30,622 bases of DNA from positions 1,731 to 32,352 of the forward strand of contig DHYQ01000029.1 of NCBI GenBank assembly GCA_002414205.1. Reading direction: 5' to 3'. Positions within the stretch are counted from its first letter, which is position 1. Every line of letters begins with the position of its first letter. A program made the translations under genes and the position numbers. Under the pieces are notes generated by a model that was not told the DNA's origin, made no database searches, and saw nothing but the letters and a program-made list of their open reading frames with translations. This DNA is from Gallionellaceae bacterium UBA5126 (GTDB lineage Bacteria > Pseudomonadota > Gammaproteobacteria > Burkholderiales > Gallionellaceae). This document shows, in pieces, positions 18,083 to 26,382 of the stretch.

Positions 18083-20872
18083 ATGGATACGATGAATGTT
18101 GCGCAATTTGCGGCCGAGTTAAAAGTTCCGGTGTCGGTGTTGCTGGAGCAATTGCAGGCTGCCGGTATTTCCAAGCGACGCGATTCGGATGGGGTTTCTG
18201 AGTCTGACAAGGCCAAGTTGTTGGCCTATTTACAGCAGTCGCATGGGTCGGAGGCGTCGGGTAAGAAGATCACGCTGGCACGGCGTGAAACCAGTGAGAT
18301 CCGAAAGTCGGATGGGGCCGGACGTCCGCGCACTATCCAGGTCGAAGTGCGCAAGCGCCGTACCATATCGGCTGACGCCGTGCAGCAATCGTCTGCGCCG
18401 CGCCAGGTTAATCCAGCCGCCTATCTGGATGAGAAAGAATTGGCCAGCCGCGAACGTGAGGCACGTTTGCAAGCCGAGTTGGCGGCGCGTCAGGCGGCTG
18501 AAGTTGCTGCGCGCAATAAACCGCGCCCTGCGCAGGCCAAGCCGGTGACGGCTGCGCCCGTGGACGTGGCGCCTGCGCCGGTAGAAGCGCCGCCCGTGTC
18601 GGTAGAAGCGCCACGTGTGTCCGTGGCAGAAGTGGCGCCCGCCCATCCGGTAGAGGTTGCGCAGCCTCCCAAGGTTGCGCCGCGTGTCGAACCTGCTCCG
18701 CTGGCACGTCCCAAGCCCGCGCCTGCGCCTGTGTCCGGTGATACGCCAGTGATTGGTGCGCCGGTGCTACGTCGTCCACGCCCAACCTACAAGCCGCAAC
18801 CCGCGCCGGTGCCCGCACCCGCGCCAGTCGCTGCCGCCACCCCTGCCGCTGCGCCTGCTCGCAAGGAGGGTGCTGGTAACAAGCCTGCAAACAGCGATAA
18901 CAAGCCTGCCAATGCTGCGCGTCCTGCCAGCAAGCCTGGCAAGCCGGGTGGTCGTGATGACAAGGAAGACGTCAAGCGCGCTGGCGCCAGCAAAGGGGCC
19001 GGTGACAAGGGCGGGCGTAACAACACCTGGAATAACCCGGTGCGCGGTGGCAAGCGTGGTCATGATAGACATGGCAAGGGTTCCGGCGAATCTTTCGTGC
19101 AACCCACCGAGCCGATTGTGCGTGACGTGTCCGTGCCGGAAACCATTTCCGTGGCCGAGTTGGCGCAGAAGATGGCCGTGAAGGCGGCGGAAGTCATCAA
19201 GGTGCTGATGAAGATGGGCATGATGGTGACCATCAACCAAGTGCTGGATCAGGAAACCGCCATGATTGTGGTGGAAGAAATGGGCCACGTCGCCAAGGCG
19301 GCCAAGCTGGATGATCCCGATGCTTACCTGATGGAAGAAAGCGAACACCATGATGTCGAACTGTTGCCGCGTGCGCCAGTCGTCACCGTCATGGGCCACG
19401 TTGACCACGGTAAGACCTCGCTGCTGGACTACATCCGCCGCACCAAGGTGGCGCATGGCGAAGCCGGTGGCATTACCCAGCACATCGGTGCCTACCACGT
19501 GGATACGCCACGCGGCATGATTACCTTCCTTGATACCCCCGGCCATGAAGCGTTTACCGCCATGCGTGCCCGTGGTGCCAAGGCCACCGACATCGTGATT
19601 CTGGTCGTGGCTGCCGACGACGGCGTGATGCCAACCACCCGCGAAGCGATACACCACGCCAAGGCGGCGGGGGTGTCCATCGTGGTGGCGATTACCAAGA
19701 TCGACAAACCAGATGCCAACAGCGAGCGCGTCAAACAGGAACTCGTCACCGAAGGCATCGTGCCGGAAGACTGGGGTGGCGATGTGATGTTTGCCGAAGT
19801 GTCTTCCAAGTCCGGTCAGGGTGTGGACGACTTGCTGGAGCGCGTGCTGCTGCAAGCTGAAGTGATGGAGTTGAAGGCTGCACGTGACACCCATGCCAAG
19901 GGCTTGGTGGTGGAAGCGCGTCTGGACAAGGGTAAGGGCGCGGTGGCCACCGTGCTGGTGCAATCCGGCACCATGCGCCGGGGCGACTCGGTGCTGGTGG
20001 GCTCGGTGTTTGGCCGCGTGCGTGCCATGCTGGACGAAAACGGCAAGACCATTACCGAAGCGGGCCCCTCCATTCCGGTGGAAATCCACGGTCTGTCCGA
20101 CGTGCCGGTTGCCGGTGAAGAATTGATGGTGCTGGCTGACGAACGTCGGGCGCGTGAAATCGCCCTGTTCCGCCAAGGCAAGTTCCGGGGGGCCAAGCTG
20201 GCCAAGCAACAAGCGGCCAAGCTGGAAAATCTGTTCGAGCAGATGACCGAAGGCGAAGTGCGCTCCCTGTCCCTGATCGTCAAGTGTGACGTGCAAGGTT
20301 CGGCGGAAGCCATCAGCCAATCGCTGAACAAGCTCTCCACCGAGGAAGTGCGTGTCAACATCATCCACTCCGCCGTCGGCCCGATTTCCGAATCCGACGT
20401 TAACTTGGCGCTGGCTTCCAAGGCCATTATCGTGGGCTTCAACGTGCGCCCCGATGCGACCGCGCGCAAGTTGGCGGAAAGCACCGATGTGGACATCCAC
20501 TACTACAACATCATTTACAATATGATCGAAGAGATCAAGGCCGCCATGTCCGGCATGCTGGCACCGGAAAAACGCGAGGAAGTGATTGGTCTGGTGGAAG
20601 TGCGTCAGGTGTTTGTGGTCTCCAAGGTCGGCACCATTGCCGGTTGTTATGTGCTGGAAGGTCTGGTGCGTCGCAATTCCAAGGTGCGTGTGCTGCGCAA
20701 CAATACCGTGGTACACGACGGCGAACTGGATTCCCTGAAGCGCTTCAAGGACGACGTGAAGGAAGTCAAACACACCTTTGAATGTGGTTTGTCGCTGAAG
20801 GGCTTTGACGACTTGGTGGTGGGCGATAAGCTGGAAATCTACGAAATCGTTGAAGTGGCGCGGAGCCTGTAA
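18083..20872 (+). CDS. infB: Translation initiation factor IF-2
   Basis: IF-2 is the GTPase that brings fMet-tRNA to the 30S subunit. From the chosen start it has about 929 aa: an IF2-N module ([21 protein letters not shown]), an associated basic segment, a long Pro/Ala/Val linker (about 130-330), a second IF2-N module ([21 protein letters not shown]), then the G domain ([20 protein letters not shown]), domain II, domain III and the fMet-binding C-terminal domain. The usual NKxD motif reads TKID here. Three in-frame ATGs lie at 18077, 18083 and 18092; AGGGG ends six bases before 18083, so that one is preferred. The stop overlaps the rbfA start (TAATG). Confidence 0.97.
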   Translation: MDTMNVAQFAAELKVPVSVLLEQLQAAGISKRRDSDGVSESDKAKLLAYLQQSHGSEASGKKITLARRETSEIRKSDGAGRPRTIQVEVRKRRTISADAVQQSSAPRQVNPAAYLDEKELASREREARLQAELAARQAAEVAARNKPRPAQAKPVTAAPVDVAPAPVEAPPVSVEAPRVSVAEVAPAHPVEVAQPPKVAPRVEPAPLARPKPAPAPVSGDTPVIGAPVLRRPRPTYKPQPAPVPAPAPVAAATPAAAPARKEGAGNKPANSDNKPANAARPASKPGKPGGRDDKEDVKRAGASKGAGDKGGRNNTWNNPVRGGKRGHDRHGKGSGESFVQPTEPIVRDVSVPETISVAELAQKMAVKAAEVIKVLMKMGMMVTINQVLDQETAMIVVEEMGHVAKAAKLDDPDAYLMEESEHHDVELLPRAPVVTVMGHVDHGKTSLLDYIRRTKVAHGEAGGITQHIGAYHVDTPRGMITFLDTPGHEAFTAMRARGAKATDIVILVVAADDGVMPTTREAIHHAKAAGVSIVVAITKIDKPDANSERVKQELVTEGIVPEDWGGDVMFAEVSSKSGQGVDDLLERVLLQAEVMELKAARDTHAKGLVVEARLDKGKGAVATVLVQSGTMRRGDSVLVGSVFGRVRAMLDENGKTITEAGPSIPVEIHGLSDVPVAGEELMVLADERRAREIALFRQGKFRGAKLAKQQAAKLENLFEQMTEGEVRSLSLIVKCDVQGSAEAISQSLNKLSTEEVRVNIIHSAVGPISESDVNLALASKAIIVGFNVRPDATARKLAESTDVDIHYYNIIYNMIEEIKAAMSGMLAPEKREEVIGLVEVRQVFVVSKVGTIAGCYVLEGLVRRNSKVRVLRNNTVVHDGELDSLKRFKDDVKEVKHTFECGLSLKGFDDLVVGDKLEIYEIVEVARSL

Positions 20873-21237
20873 TGAGCAGCTTCGCCCGTACCGACCGTGT
20901 CGGCCAGCAAATGCAGCGCGAAATCGCCGAGCTGGTGCGGTTGGAAATCAACGATCCACGCGTCAAATTGGTGACGATCACCGGGGTGGAAGTGGCACGG
21001 GATTATTCCCACGCCAAGATTTTCTTCACCCGCCTGGACGGCAAACACGCCGAAGCACAACAAGGCTTGGAACGCGCCGCCGGTTTCATCCGCAGCCAAC
21101 TGGCCCGCAGTCTGAAGCTGCGCATCATGCCGCAATTGCACTTCGTCTATGACGCCTCGGTCGAGCGCGGCACGCAGTTGTCAAAATTGATTGACGACGC
21201 CGTGGCCAGCGACCAGCGCAATCACCACGATGAATAA
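20872..21237 (+). CDS. rbfA: Ribosome-binding factor A
   Basis: RbfA is a small KH-fold protein needed for late 30S maturation and cold adaptation. The 121-aa product shows [36 protein letters not shown] and [18 protein letters not shown], the three main family blocks. Its ATG shares one base with the infB stop, so it is translationally coupled to infB. A terminator-like hairpin follows six bases after its stop. Confidence 0.97.
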   Translation: MSSFARTDRVGQQMQREIAELVRLEINDPRVKLVTITGVEVARDYSHAKIFFTRLDGKHAEAQQGLERAAGFIRSQLARSLKLRIMPQLHFVYDASVERGTQLSKLIDDAVASDQRNHHDE

Positions 21238-21242
21238 CCCCG

Positions 21243-21270
21243 CCGCCCTCACCAGGGCGGTTTTAATTTA
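21243..21270 (+). terminator. Intrinsic terminator-like hairpin between rbfA and truB
   Basis: CCGCCCT (21243-21249) pairs with AGGGCGG (21254-21260) around CACC, followed by TTTTAATTTA. It separates truB from the rimP-nusA-infB-rbfA genes, so it may cause partial termination. Confidence 0.7.
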
Positions 21271-21284
21271 AGCCTTCATTTTCC

Positions 21285-22217
21285 ATGGCCCGTACCTATC
21301 GCCCCTTTCACGGCGTCCTGTTGCTGGACAAGCCGCTGCACCTGAGTTCCAACACTGCCCTGCAACAGGGACGGCGGCTAGTGCAGGCGGAGAAAGCCGG
21401 ACATACCGGCACGCTGGATCCGCTGGCCAGTGGCTTGTTGCCGCTGTGTTTCGGCGAAGCCACCAAGTTTTCCACCGCGCTGCTGGATGCCGACAAAAGC
21501 TATCGCACCACCGTGCGGCTGGGCATTACCACCGCCACCGGTGATGTTGAGGGTGAGGTGATTGCCGAGCAGGCCGTGCCGCCCTTGACCTTGGACGAAG
21601 TGGAGGCGGTACTGGCACGCTTTCGTGGTCCCATCGTGCAGGTACCGCCGATGTACAGCGCGCTCAAGCATCAGGGCAAACCGCTGTACGAATACGTGCG
21701 CAAGGGCGAAACGGTGGAGCGCGCCGGGCGCGAGGTGGTGATCCACGACTTACAGTTGCTGGGGTTTGATGGGGTGAATCTGGAACTGGACGTGCGCTGT
21801 AGCAAGGGCACCTACATCCGCACGCTGGGTGAAGACATCGGCCTGGCGCTGGGCTGCGGCGCGCACCTCACAGCCCTGCGCCGCACCCGCATCGCCCATT
21901 TCGACTTGAACACGGCCTACACCCTGGACGCCCTGACCGACATGGACATGTCGCAGCGCGAGGCTTGCGTCCTGCCGGTAGATTGCCTGTTGCCGGAGGT
22001 GCCCAAACTCACCCTGGACGACACCGCAGCGCGCAGATTGGCGCTGGGCCAGCGCCTAGGCATGGACACCGGCCTGCCCGACGGACGTGTGGCACTGTAC
22101 AACGCACAAGGCTTTATCGGCACCGGGCAAATCCTGGGCCGACGCCTGGCCCCGGAACGGCTACTGGGGGAATTTTGTCGGGCGGAAGCGCGGGGAAATT
22201 CGTTATCAGCGGAGTGA
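21285..22217 (+). CDS. truB: tRNA pseudouridine(55) synthase
   Basis: TruB makes pseudouridine 55 in the T-arm of tRNAs. The 310-aa protein has GVLLLDKPLHLSSN, the catalytic Asp in KAGHTGTLDPLASGLLP (about residue 45), YSALKHQGKPLYEYVRKGE and CSKGTYIRTLGEDIG, followed by a C-terminal RNA-binding part. The ATG at 21285 lies 15 bp beyond a terminator-like hairpin and lacks a clear Shine-Dalgarno site. It is the last gene of the nusA-infB cluster and converges with fdsD across a REP-like pair. Confidence 0.97.
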   Translation: MARTYRPFHGVLLLDKPLHLSSNTALQQGRRLVQAEKAGHTGTLDPLASGLLPLCFGEATKFSTALLDADKSYRTTVRLGITTATGDVEGEVIAEQAVPPLTLDEVEAVLARFRGPIVQVPPMYSALKHQGKPLYEYVRKGETVERAGREVVIHDLQLLGFDGVNLELDVRCSKGTYIRTLGEDIGLALGCGAHLTALRRTRIAHFDLNTAYTLDALTDMDMSQREACVLPVDCLLPEVPKLTLDDTAARRLALGQRLGMDTGLPDGRVALYNAQGFIGTGQILGRRLAPERLLGEFCRAEARGNSLSAE

Positions 22218-22218
22218 G

Positions 22219-22318
22219 GTAGGGCGGATTCGCGCAGCAATCCGCCGTTTAAAGGCGTGGAACAGGGTTTGATTTTTGCTGTGGCAATGTGCGATTACGC
22301 TACGCTAATCGCACCTAC
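22219..22318. repeat. REP-like inverted pair between truB and fdsD
   Basis: Two palindromic units face each other. Unit 1 (22219-22246) starts GTAGGGCGGATT and folds back on AATCCGCC. Unit 2 (22289-22318) is GTGCGATTA...TAATCGCAC and ends CCTAC. The outer GTAGG/CCTAC signature is shared with the pairs at 26214-26290 and 26305-26376. A 5' GTAG next to a hairpin is typical of REP elements mobilised by RAYT transposases. Confidence 0.7.
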
Positions 22319-22328
22319 AGCGAGGGAT

Positions 22329-22562
22329 TTAGGCTTGTGCCGGTTGCAGCAGCCTGGCGTGTTCGCGCAGGGCTTCCAGCACCAGTTCGTGCAGGCCTTC
22401 GCCGCCGTCGGCGACGTGGGCCAGCAGTTGCAAGCGCATGCGGGGTACCCAGAACAATTGAATGTGTTTGGCGATGCCGAGTTTGCCTTCGCTGCGGTTG
22501 GGTTGGACGGCGAAGAATTCGCCGATTTGGTTGGCCATTTCGACCAGGTGTTTGATTTCCAT
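22329..22562 (-). CDS. fdsD: NAD-dependent formate dehydrogenase, delta subunit
   Basis: FdsD is a small accessory subunit of the molybdenum-containing soluble formate dehydrogenase. The 77-aa protein begins MEIKHLVEMANQIGEFF and contains GIAKHIQLFWVPRMR and ELVLEALREHA, the conserved family pattern as I know it. The start at 22562 has AGGA nine bases upstream; the frame is open to 22625 but that part overlaps fdhD. It follows fdhD by 10 bp. The catalytic subunit genes (fdsGBA), normally just upstream in such operons, are not in the window. Confidence 0.85.
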   Translation of the reverse strand: MEIKHLVEMANQIGEFFAVQPNRSEGKLGIAKHIQLFWVPRMRLQLLAHVADGGEGLHELVLEALREHARLLQPAQA

Positions 22563-22572
22563 GATGTTGTTC

Positions 22573-23361
22573 CTAAACGATGTGGGCGGCGGGAGTATAA
22601 AGGACAAATTGCCCGGTGCGGGCAAATCCCACCAGGGTCATGCCGACTTGCTGCGCGGTTTCGACCGCCAGGCTGGTCGGGGCGGACAGGGCCACCAAGT
22701 GCGGGATGCCCATGCGGGCGGCTTTTTGCACCAGTTCCACGCTGGCGCGGCTGCTCATCAGCAAAAAGCCGTCGGCAAAACCGTCGCGGCAACGCAGGCC
22801 GATTAGCTTGTCCAGCGCGTTATGCCGCCCGACATCTTCGCAGGCCCGCAGAATTTCCCCGTCGGCAGCACACCAGGCGGCGGCATGTAGCGCGCCGGTT
22901 TGCTGCATTAGCGGTTGATGGGCGGGCAGGGCGGCCACGGCGCACAGAATGGCCTGGGCGGCCAGTGGCGAGGCCGGGGGTAGGGTGGGCAACGCGGGGC
23001 TCAACTGCGCCAGACTGTCCAGCCCGCACAAGCCGCAACCACTGCGCCCCATCAACACCCGCCGCCGTGCCTTCAGCGCCGCAAAGGCCGAGGTGGCAAT
23101 GTCGCAGCGCAGCGTTAGTCCCTGCTCACCGCTCACCACTTCCGCGCCATAAAACTGCCCCGGCTGCTGAATAATCCCCTCGGTCAAAGCAAACCCCAGC
23201 GCAAACGCCTCCAACTCCAACGGCGTCGCCAGCATCACCGCATGGGCAATGCCGTTGAATTCCAGCGCAATGGGGGTTTCCACGGCCAAGGTGTCTGTGA
23301 CGGAGGTGATGCCGTGGGCGGTGTGGCGCAGAACGGGGTGAGATATAAGGCTTGAAGCCAA
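22573..23361 (-). CDS. fdhD: Formate dehydrogenase accessory sulfurtransferase FdhD
   Basis: FdhD passes sulfur to the molybdenum cofactor of formate dehydrogenase. The 262-aa protein shows TPIALEFNGIAHAVMLATPLELEAFALGFALTEGII, given here in outline (about 29-65), the CxxC pair in SGCGLCGLD (about 108-114) and CEDVGRHNALDKLIG. The start is TTG at 23361 with AAGG seven bases upstream; that site lies within the end of the Shedu gene, whose stop is 3 bp away. The N-terminus is somewhat shorter than in E. coli. The native start may have been altered when the Shedu gene arrived. Confidence 0.94.
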   Translation of the reverse strand: MASSLISHPVLRHTAHGITSVTDTLAVETPIALEFNGIAHAVMLATPLELEAFALGFALTEGIIQQPGQFYGAEVVSGEQGLTLRCDIATSAFAALKARRRVLMGRSGCGLCGLDSLAQLSPALPTLPPASPLAAQAILCAVAALPAHQPLMQQTGALHAAAWCAADGEILRACEDVGRHNALDKLIGLRCRDGFADGFLLMSSRASVELVQKAARMGIPHLVALSAPTSLAVETAQQVGMTLVGFARTGQFVLYTPAAHIV

Positions 23362-23364
23362 GTT

Positions 23365-24522
23365 TTACCTTGCTTGAGAGTTGTTTTTACGACCGGACTC
23401 AACGATAAACGTGGCGCGCTCATAAAGCTCATCATAGGTAATAATTTCTACGTTTCTCGAATCACGTCGAAATAACTCAAAAGTTTTTTCCTTGATGGCT
23501 TTTGTTTTTGGAGCTTTTTCAGATTGAATTTCATCCCAGCATCCTATGATTAAAATTGATTTTGAATCATAGGCATGTTGTTTAATCTCTTCCTCATTTT
23601 CATCAAATAATGGCCTATCTTTTTCAAGTCTTAGTTGTCCACTGGCCTTTTGTTCCAAAATTTGCGAGTAGGCTTCTAGCAATTCATCTGATAGACGCCA
23701 AGCATTGGAGCGATTTTTTGATGTGCCGAATAATGGAGTAGAGGGGAGTTTTAGTTCAACGAAGGTTGTAAAACGAGTATCACCCAAGAGGTAGTCGGCT
23801 TTGACAACCCCCTTGCCAGCGGCATCTGACGAGGAAGCACAGAATTCTTTTTGAAGGATACGTTGGAATTTGTAATCTAAGCCGTATCCAAAAATCCAAT
23901 CGTTGTGCTGAAAAAAATGTTGCCAAGCTGTTTCGTCTTTTGTGTTTTGCTTGTGCATGACTTCGTTTTTGTAGTTATCCAGTCCGTTCTCGTACAAAAG
24001 TTTTTCAAACAATTCTAGTTGTGCACGGCGATACCCTGTATTCACCAAATCCTGATGTTTTAGCTCACCGTTGTCTAGCCACTCCGCAATCAGTTCGCCC
24101 CCCTCACTACCAGAAAGGAGCGTTGCAATTTTGCGTTTGGCAGTTGCGTCGAGTTTGTCGAGTGAGCCATCAGATAGACTGATTCTGCGTAGGCTAATAT
24201 CTTTCAAATCAATGGAATTGATGAATTCCAAAAAGATTTTTAATTGAGCTAAATTGAACTTAGAAAGAGAAATTTCACCTTTTTGCTCTTCGTCTCCGTT
24301 GCTCTTTATATCAATTTTGGAGACTTTAAAACCCTCAATGTCCTCTTTCTCATTTAAGTAAGTGAGTTGCAACCAAATTCTGCTAGACGTTTGAATTCTT
24401 ATGCAATTTTCATCTCGCCATACAACATTAAAGAAACGGCCTTTTTCAAACTGATGCGTATAAAGATGCCCAAGCTTATAGTCGAACGGGCTAAATTCAT
24501 GGAACTGATCGCGGAATGACAT
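23365..24522 (-). CDS. Shedu-type (DUF4263) anti-phage nuclease
   Basis: Shedu proteins are single-gene defence nucleases with a C-terminal PD-(D/E)XK domain (DUF4263). This 385-aa protein has a variable N-terminal half and a C-terminal core with TAWQHFFQHNDWIFGYGLDY (about 197-216), VKADYLLGD with the core Asp (about 240) and FVELKLPSTPLFG with the E-x-K pair (about 253-265). SILIIGCWDEIQ and a terminal EIITYDELYERA strand-helix follow. The length is typical of SduA. The gene is clearly more AT-rich than pgi and fdhD. It starts 7 bp after the pgi stop and ends 3 bp before fdhD, so it is probably read from the pgi promoter. I recognise the family by motif; function is by analogy. Confidence 0.85.
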   Translation of the reverse strand: MSFRDQFHEFSPFDYKLGHLYTHQFEKGRFFNVVWRDENCIRIQTSSRIWLQLTYLNEKEDIEGFKVSKIDIKSNGDEEQKGEISLSKFNLAQLKIFLEFINSIDLKDISLRRISLSDGSLDKLDATAKRKIATLLSGSEGGELIAEWLDNGELKHQDLVNTGYRRAQLELFEKLLYENGLDNYKNEVMHKQNTKDETAWQHFFQHNDWIFGYGLDYKFQRILQKEFCASSSDAAGKGVVKADYLLGDTRFTTFVELKLPSTPLFGTSKNRSNAWRLSDELLEAYSQILEQKASGQLRLEKDRPLFDENEEEIKQHAYDSKSILIIGCWDEIQSEKAPKTKAIKEKTFELFRRDSRNVEIITYDELYERATFIVESGRKNNSQAR

Positions 24523-24529
24523 CTTTTAC

Positions 24530-26170
24530 TCACTGATGTTGGCGCACATACCCAATCAACCCTCCAGTCGAGCTGTCATGCGCTCCGGTGCTGGCTCCGG
24601 CTGGCAGCTCCGGCAAAATTTTGCTGGCGAGTTGTTTGCCGAGTTCGACGCCCCATTGGTCGAAGGGGTTGATGTGCCAGATCACGCTTTGGGTGAAGAC
24701 TTTGTGTTCGTACAGGGCGATCAGCATGCCCATCGTGTGCGGGTCGAGGCGCTTGAACAGCAGGGTGTTGGTGGGTTTGTTGCCGGGGAAGACTTTGTGC
24801 GGCAGCAGGGCGGCGATGGCGGCTTCGTCCAAGCCTTGGGCGACCAGTTCGGCGCGGGCTTCGTCGGCGGTTTTGCCGCGCATCAGGGCTTCGGTTTGCG
24901 CCAGACAGTTGGCCAACAGGATGCGGTGATGTTCGCCCAGCGGGTTTTGGCTGTGCAGCGGGGCCAGGAAGTCGGCGGGAATCATCCGCGTGCCTTGGTG
25001 GATCAACTGGTAGAAGGCGTGCTGGCCGTTGGTGCCGGGTTCGCCCCACACCACCATGCCGGTGTCGTAATCCACGGGGTTGCCGTCGCGGTCCACGCCC
25101 TTGCCGTTGCTTTCCATGTCCAGTTGTTGCAAATAGGCGGCGAAGCGGTGCAGGTATTGGTCGTAGGGCAGCACGGCATTGGAGCCTGCGCCGAAGAAGT
25201 TGCCGTACCAAATCCCCAGCAAACCCATCAGCACCGGCACATTTTGCGCCAGCGGGGCAGTGCGGAAATGCTCGTCCATCGTGTATGCGCCGCCGAGCAG
25301 GGCCTCGAAGTTGTCCATGCCCAGGTTGATGGCGATGGGCAAACCAATGGCCGACCACAGCGAGTAGCGCCCGCCCACCCAATCCCAGAATTCAAACACG
25401 TTGGCCGGGTTGATGCCGAATTGCGAGGTGGCGGCGAGGTTGGTGGACACGGCGGCGAAATGCTGCGCCACGGCGGCTTCGTCGCCCAGCTTGTCCACCA
25501 GCCAGGCGCGGGCGCTACGGGCGTTGGTCAGGGTTTCCTGGGTGGTGAAGGTTTTGGAGCTGACGATAAACAGCGTGGTCGCCGGGTCGAGTTTTTTCAG
25601 CGTTTCGGCCAGATGGGTGGCATCGACGTTGGAAACAAAATGGGCGCGCAGGTCAGGCCGAGCATAGGGTTTCAGTGCTTCGCACACCATCAGCGGGCCA
25701 AGATCGGAGCCGCCGATGCCGATGTTCACCACGTCCTGAATCGCCTGCCCGGTATGGCCGCGATGGCTGCCATTGCGCACGGCATCGGAGAATTGTCGCA
25801 TCTGCGCCAGCACCCGGCGCACGTCGGGCATCACATCCCGGCCATCCACGAACACCGGCTTGTCCGAGCGGTTGCGCAGCGCGGTGTGCAGGGCGGCACG
25901 GCCTTCGGTGTGGTTGATTTTGTCGCCGCTAAACATGCGCTCTACGGCTTGTGGCACGCCCGCTTGCTCGGCCAGTGCGACCAGCAGACGCAGGGTGTCT
26001 TCGGTGATGCGGTTTTTGGAATAGTCGAACAGCAAGTCGCCCAGTTGTACGGTAAAGCGCGGGAAGCGTTGCGCATCTTCGGCGAACAACTGGCGCATGG
26101 ACAGGGATTGTACGGTAGCAAAATGGGCAGCAAGCGCTTGCCAGGCAGGAGATTGAGTCAGGTTGGACAT
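24530..26170 (-). CDS. pgi: Glucose-6-phosphate isomerase
   Basis: Pgi interconverts glucose-6-phosphate and fructose-6-phosphate, linking glycolysis with glycogen synthesis. The 546-aa protein has the family signatures: [48 protein letters not shown], the catalytic Glu/His regions ([18 protein letters not shown]) and the late [15 protein letters not shown] block. Length is normal. It lies downstream of glgB on the same strand, separated by 212 bp of REP-like sequence. The neighbouring glycogen genes make a role in sugar-phosphate supply plausible. Confidence 0.98.
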   Translation of the reverse strand: MSNLTQSPAWQALAAHFATVQSLSMRQLFAEDAQRFPRFTVQLGDLLFDYSKNRITEDTLRLLVALAEQAGVPQAVERMFSGDKINHTEGRAALHTALRNRSDKPVFVDGRDVMPDVRRVLAQMRQFSDAVRNGSHRGHTGQAIQDVVNIGIGGSDLGPLMVCEALKPYARPDLRAHFVSNVDATHLAETLKKLDPATTLFIVSSKTFTTQETLTNARSARAWLVDKLGDEAAVAQHFAAVSTNLAATSQFGINPANVFEFWDWVGGRYSLWSAIGLPIAINLGMDNFEALLGGAYTMDEHFRTAPLAQNVPVLMGLLGIWYGNFFGAGSNAVLPYDQYLHRFAAYLQQLDMESNGKGVDRDGNPVDYDTGMVVWGEPGTNGQHAFYQLIHQGTRMIPADFLAPLHSQNPLGEHHRILLANCLAQTEALMRGKTADEARAELVAQGLDEAAIAALLPHKVFPGNKPTNTLLFKRLDPHTMGMLIALYEHKVFTQSVIWHINPFDQWGVELGKQLASKILPELPAGASTGAHDSSTGGLIGYVRQHQ

Positions 26171-26176
26171 AATGGT

Positions 26177-26213
26177 TGTTAGTCGTTAGTCGCTAGTTTT
26201 GAGTCGTTAGTTG
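26177..26213. repeat. Short imperfect direct repeats
   Basis: The stretch just upstream of pgi repeats GTTAGTC/AGTCGTTAG two to three times with spacing changes. It lies between the pgi start and the first REP-like unit. No function is evident; it could separate pgi from its promoter. Confidence 0.4.
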
Positions 26214-26290
26214 GTAGGGTGGATAAGCAGCGCGCATCCACCATTTGCATCTTGCCAGCTAGGTGGGTGCGCTACGCTTATCCACCCTAC
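26214..26290. repeat. REP-like inverted pair upstream of pgi
   Basis: Unit 1 (26214-26242) starts GTAGGGTGGATAAGC; unit 2 (26262-26290) is its inverted copy with about five differences and ends CCACCCTAC. The 19-bp middle is unique. Each unit can fold, and the pair could form a larger cruciform. The layout matches a BIME-type pair of GTAG-headed REPs. Confidence 0.7.
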
Positions 26291-26304
26291 GGCTTCTATC
26301 CTGT

Positions 26305-26376
26305 GTAGGTGCGAATTTATTCGCACGGTTTGGATTTTTAACGGCAAAAAAGCCGTGCGGATAAATCCGCACCTAC
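26305..26376. repeat. REP-like inverted pair at the glgB 3' end
   Basis: The 24-base arms 26305-26328 (starting GTAGGTGCGAAT) and 26353-26376 (ending CCGCACCTAC) are inverted copies with two differences. Each arm is itself palindromic with an 8-bp stem (GTGCGAAT/ATTCGCAC and GTGCGGAT/ATCCGCAC). Arm 2 ends 6 bp from the glgB stop codon, so the structure may protect the 3' end of the mRNA or end transcription. Confidence 0.75.
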
Positions 26377-26382
26377 GCTGCG

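Noticed and set aside
18767..20773. 668-codon open frame antisense to infB
   Set aside because: A His/Gly-rich translation without any domain; it arises from the codon bias of infB, which is unambiguous on the other strand.
24536..26182. 548-codon open frame antisense to pgi
   Set aside because: It is the mirror of pgi codon bias, has no recognisable domain and crosses the pgi start; pgi is certain.
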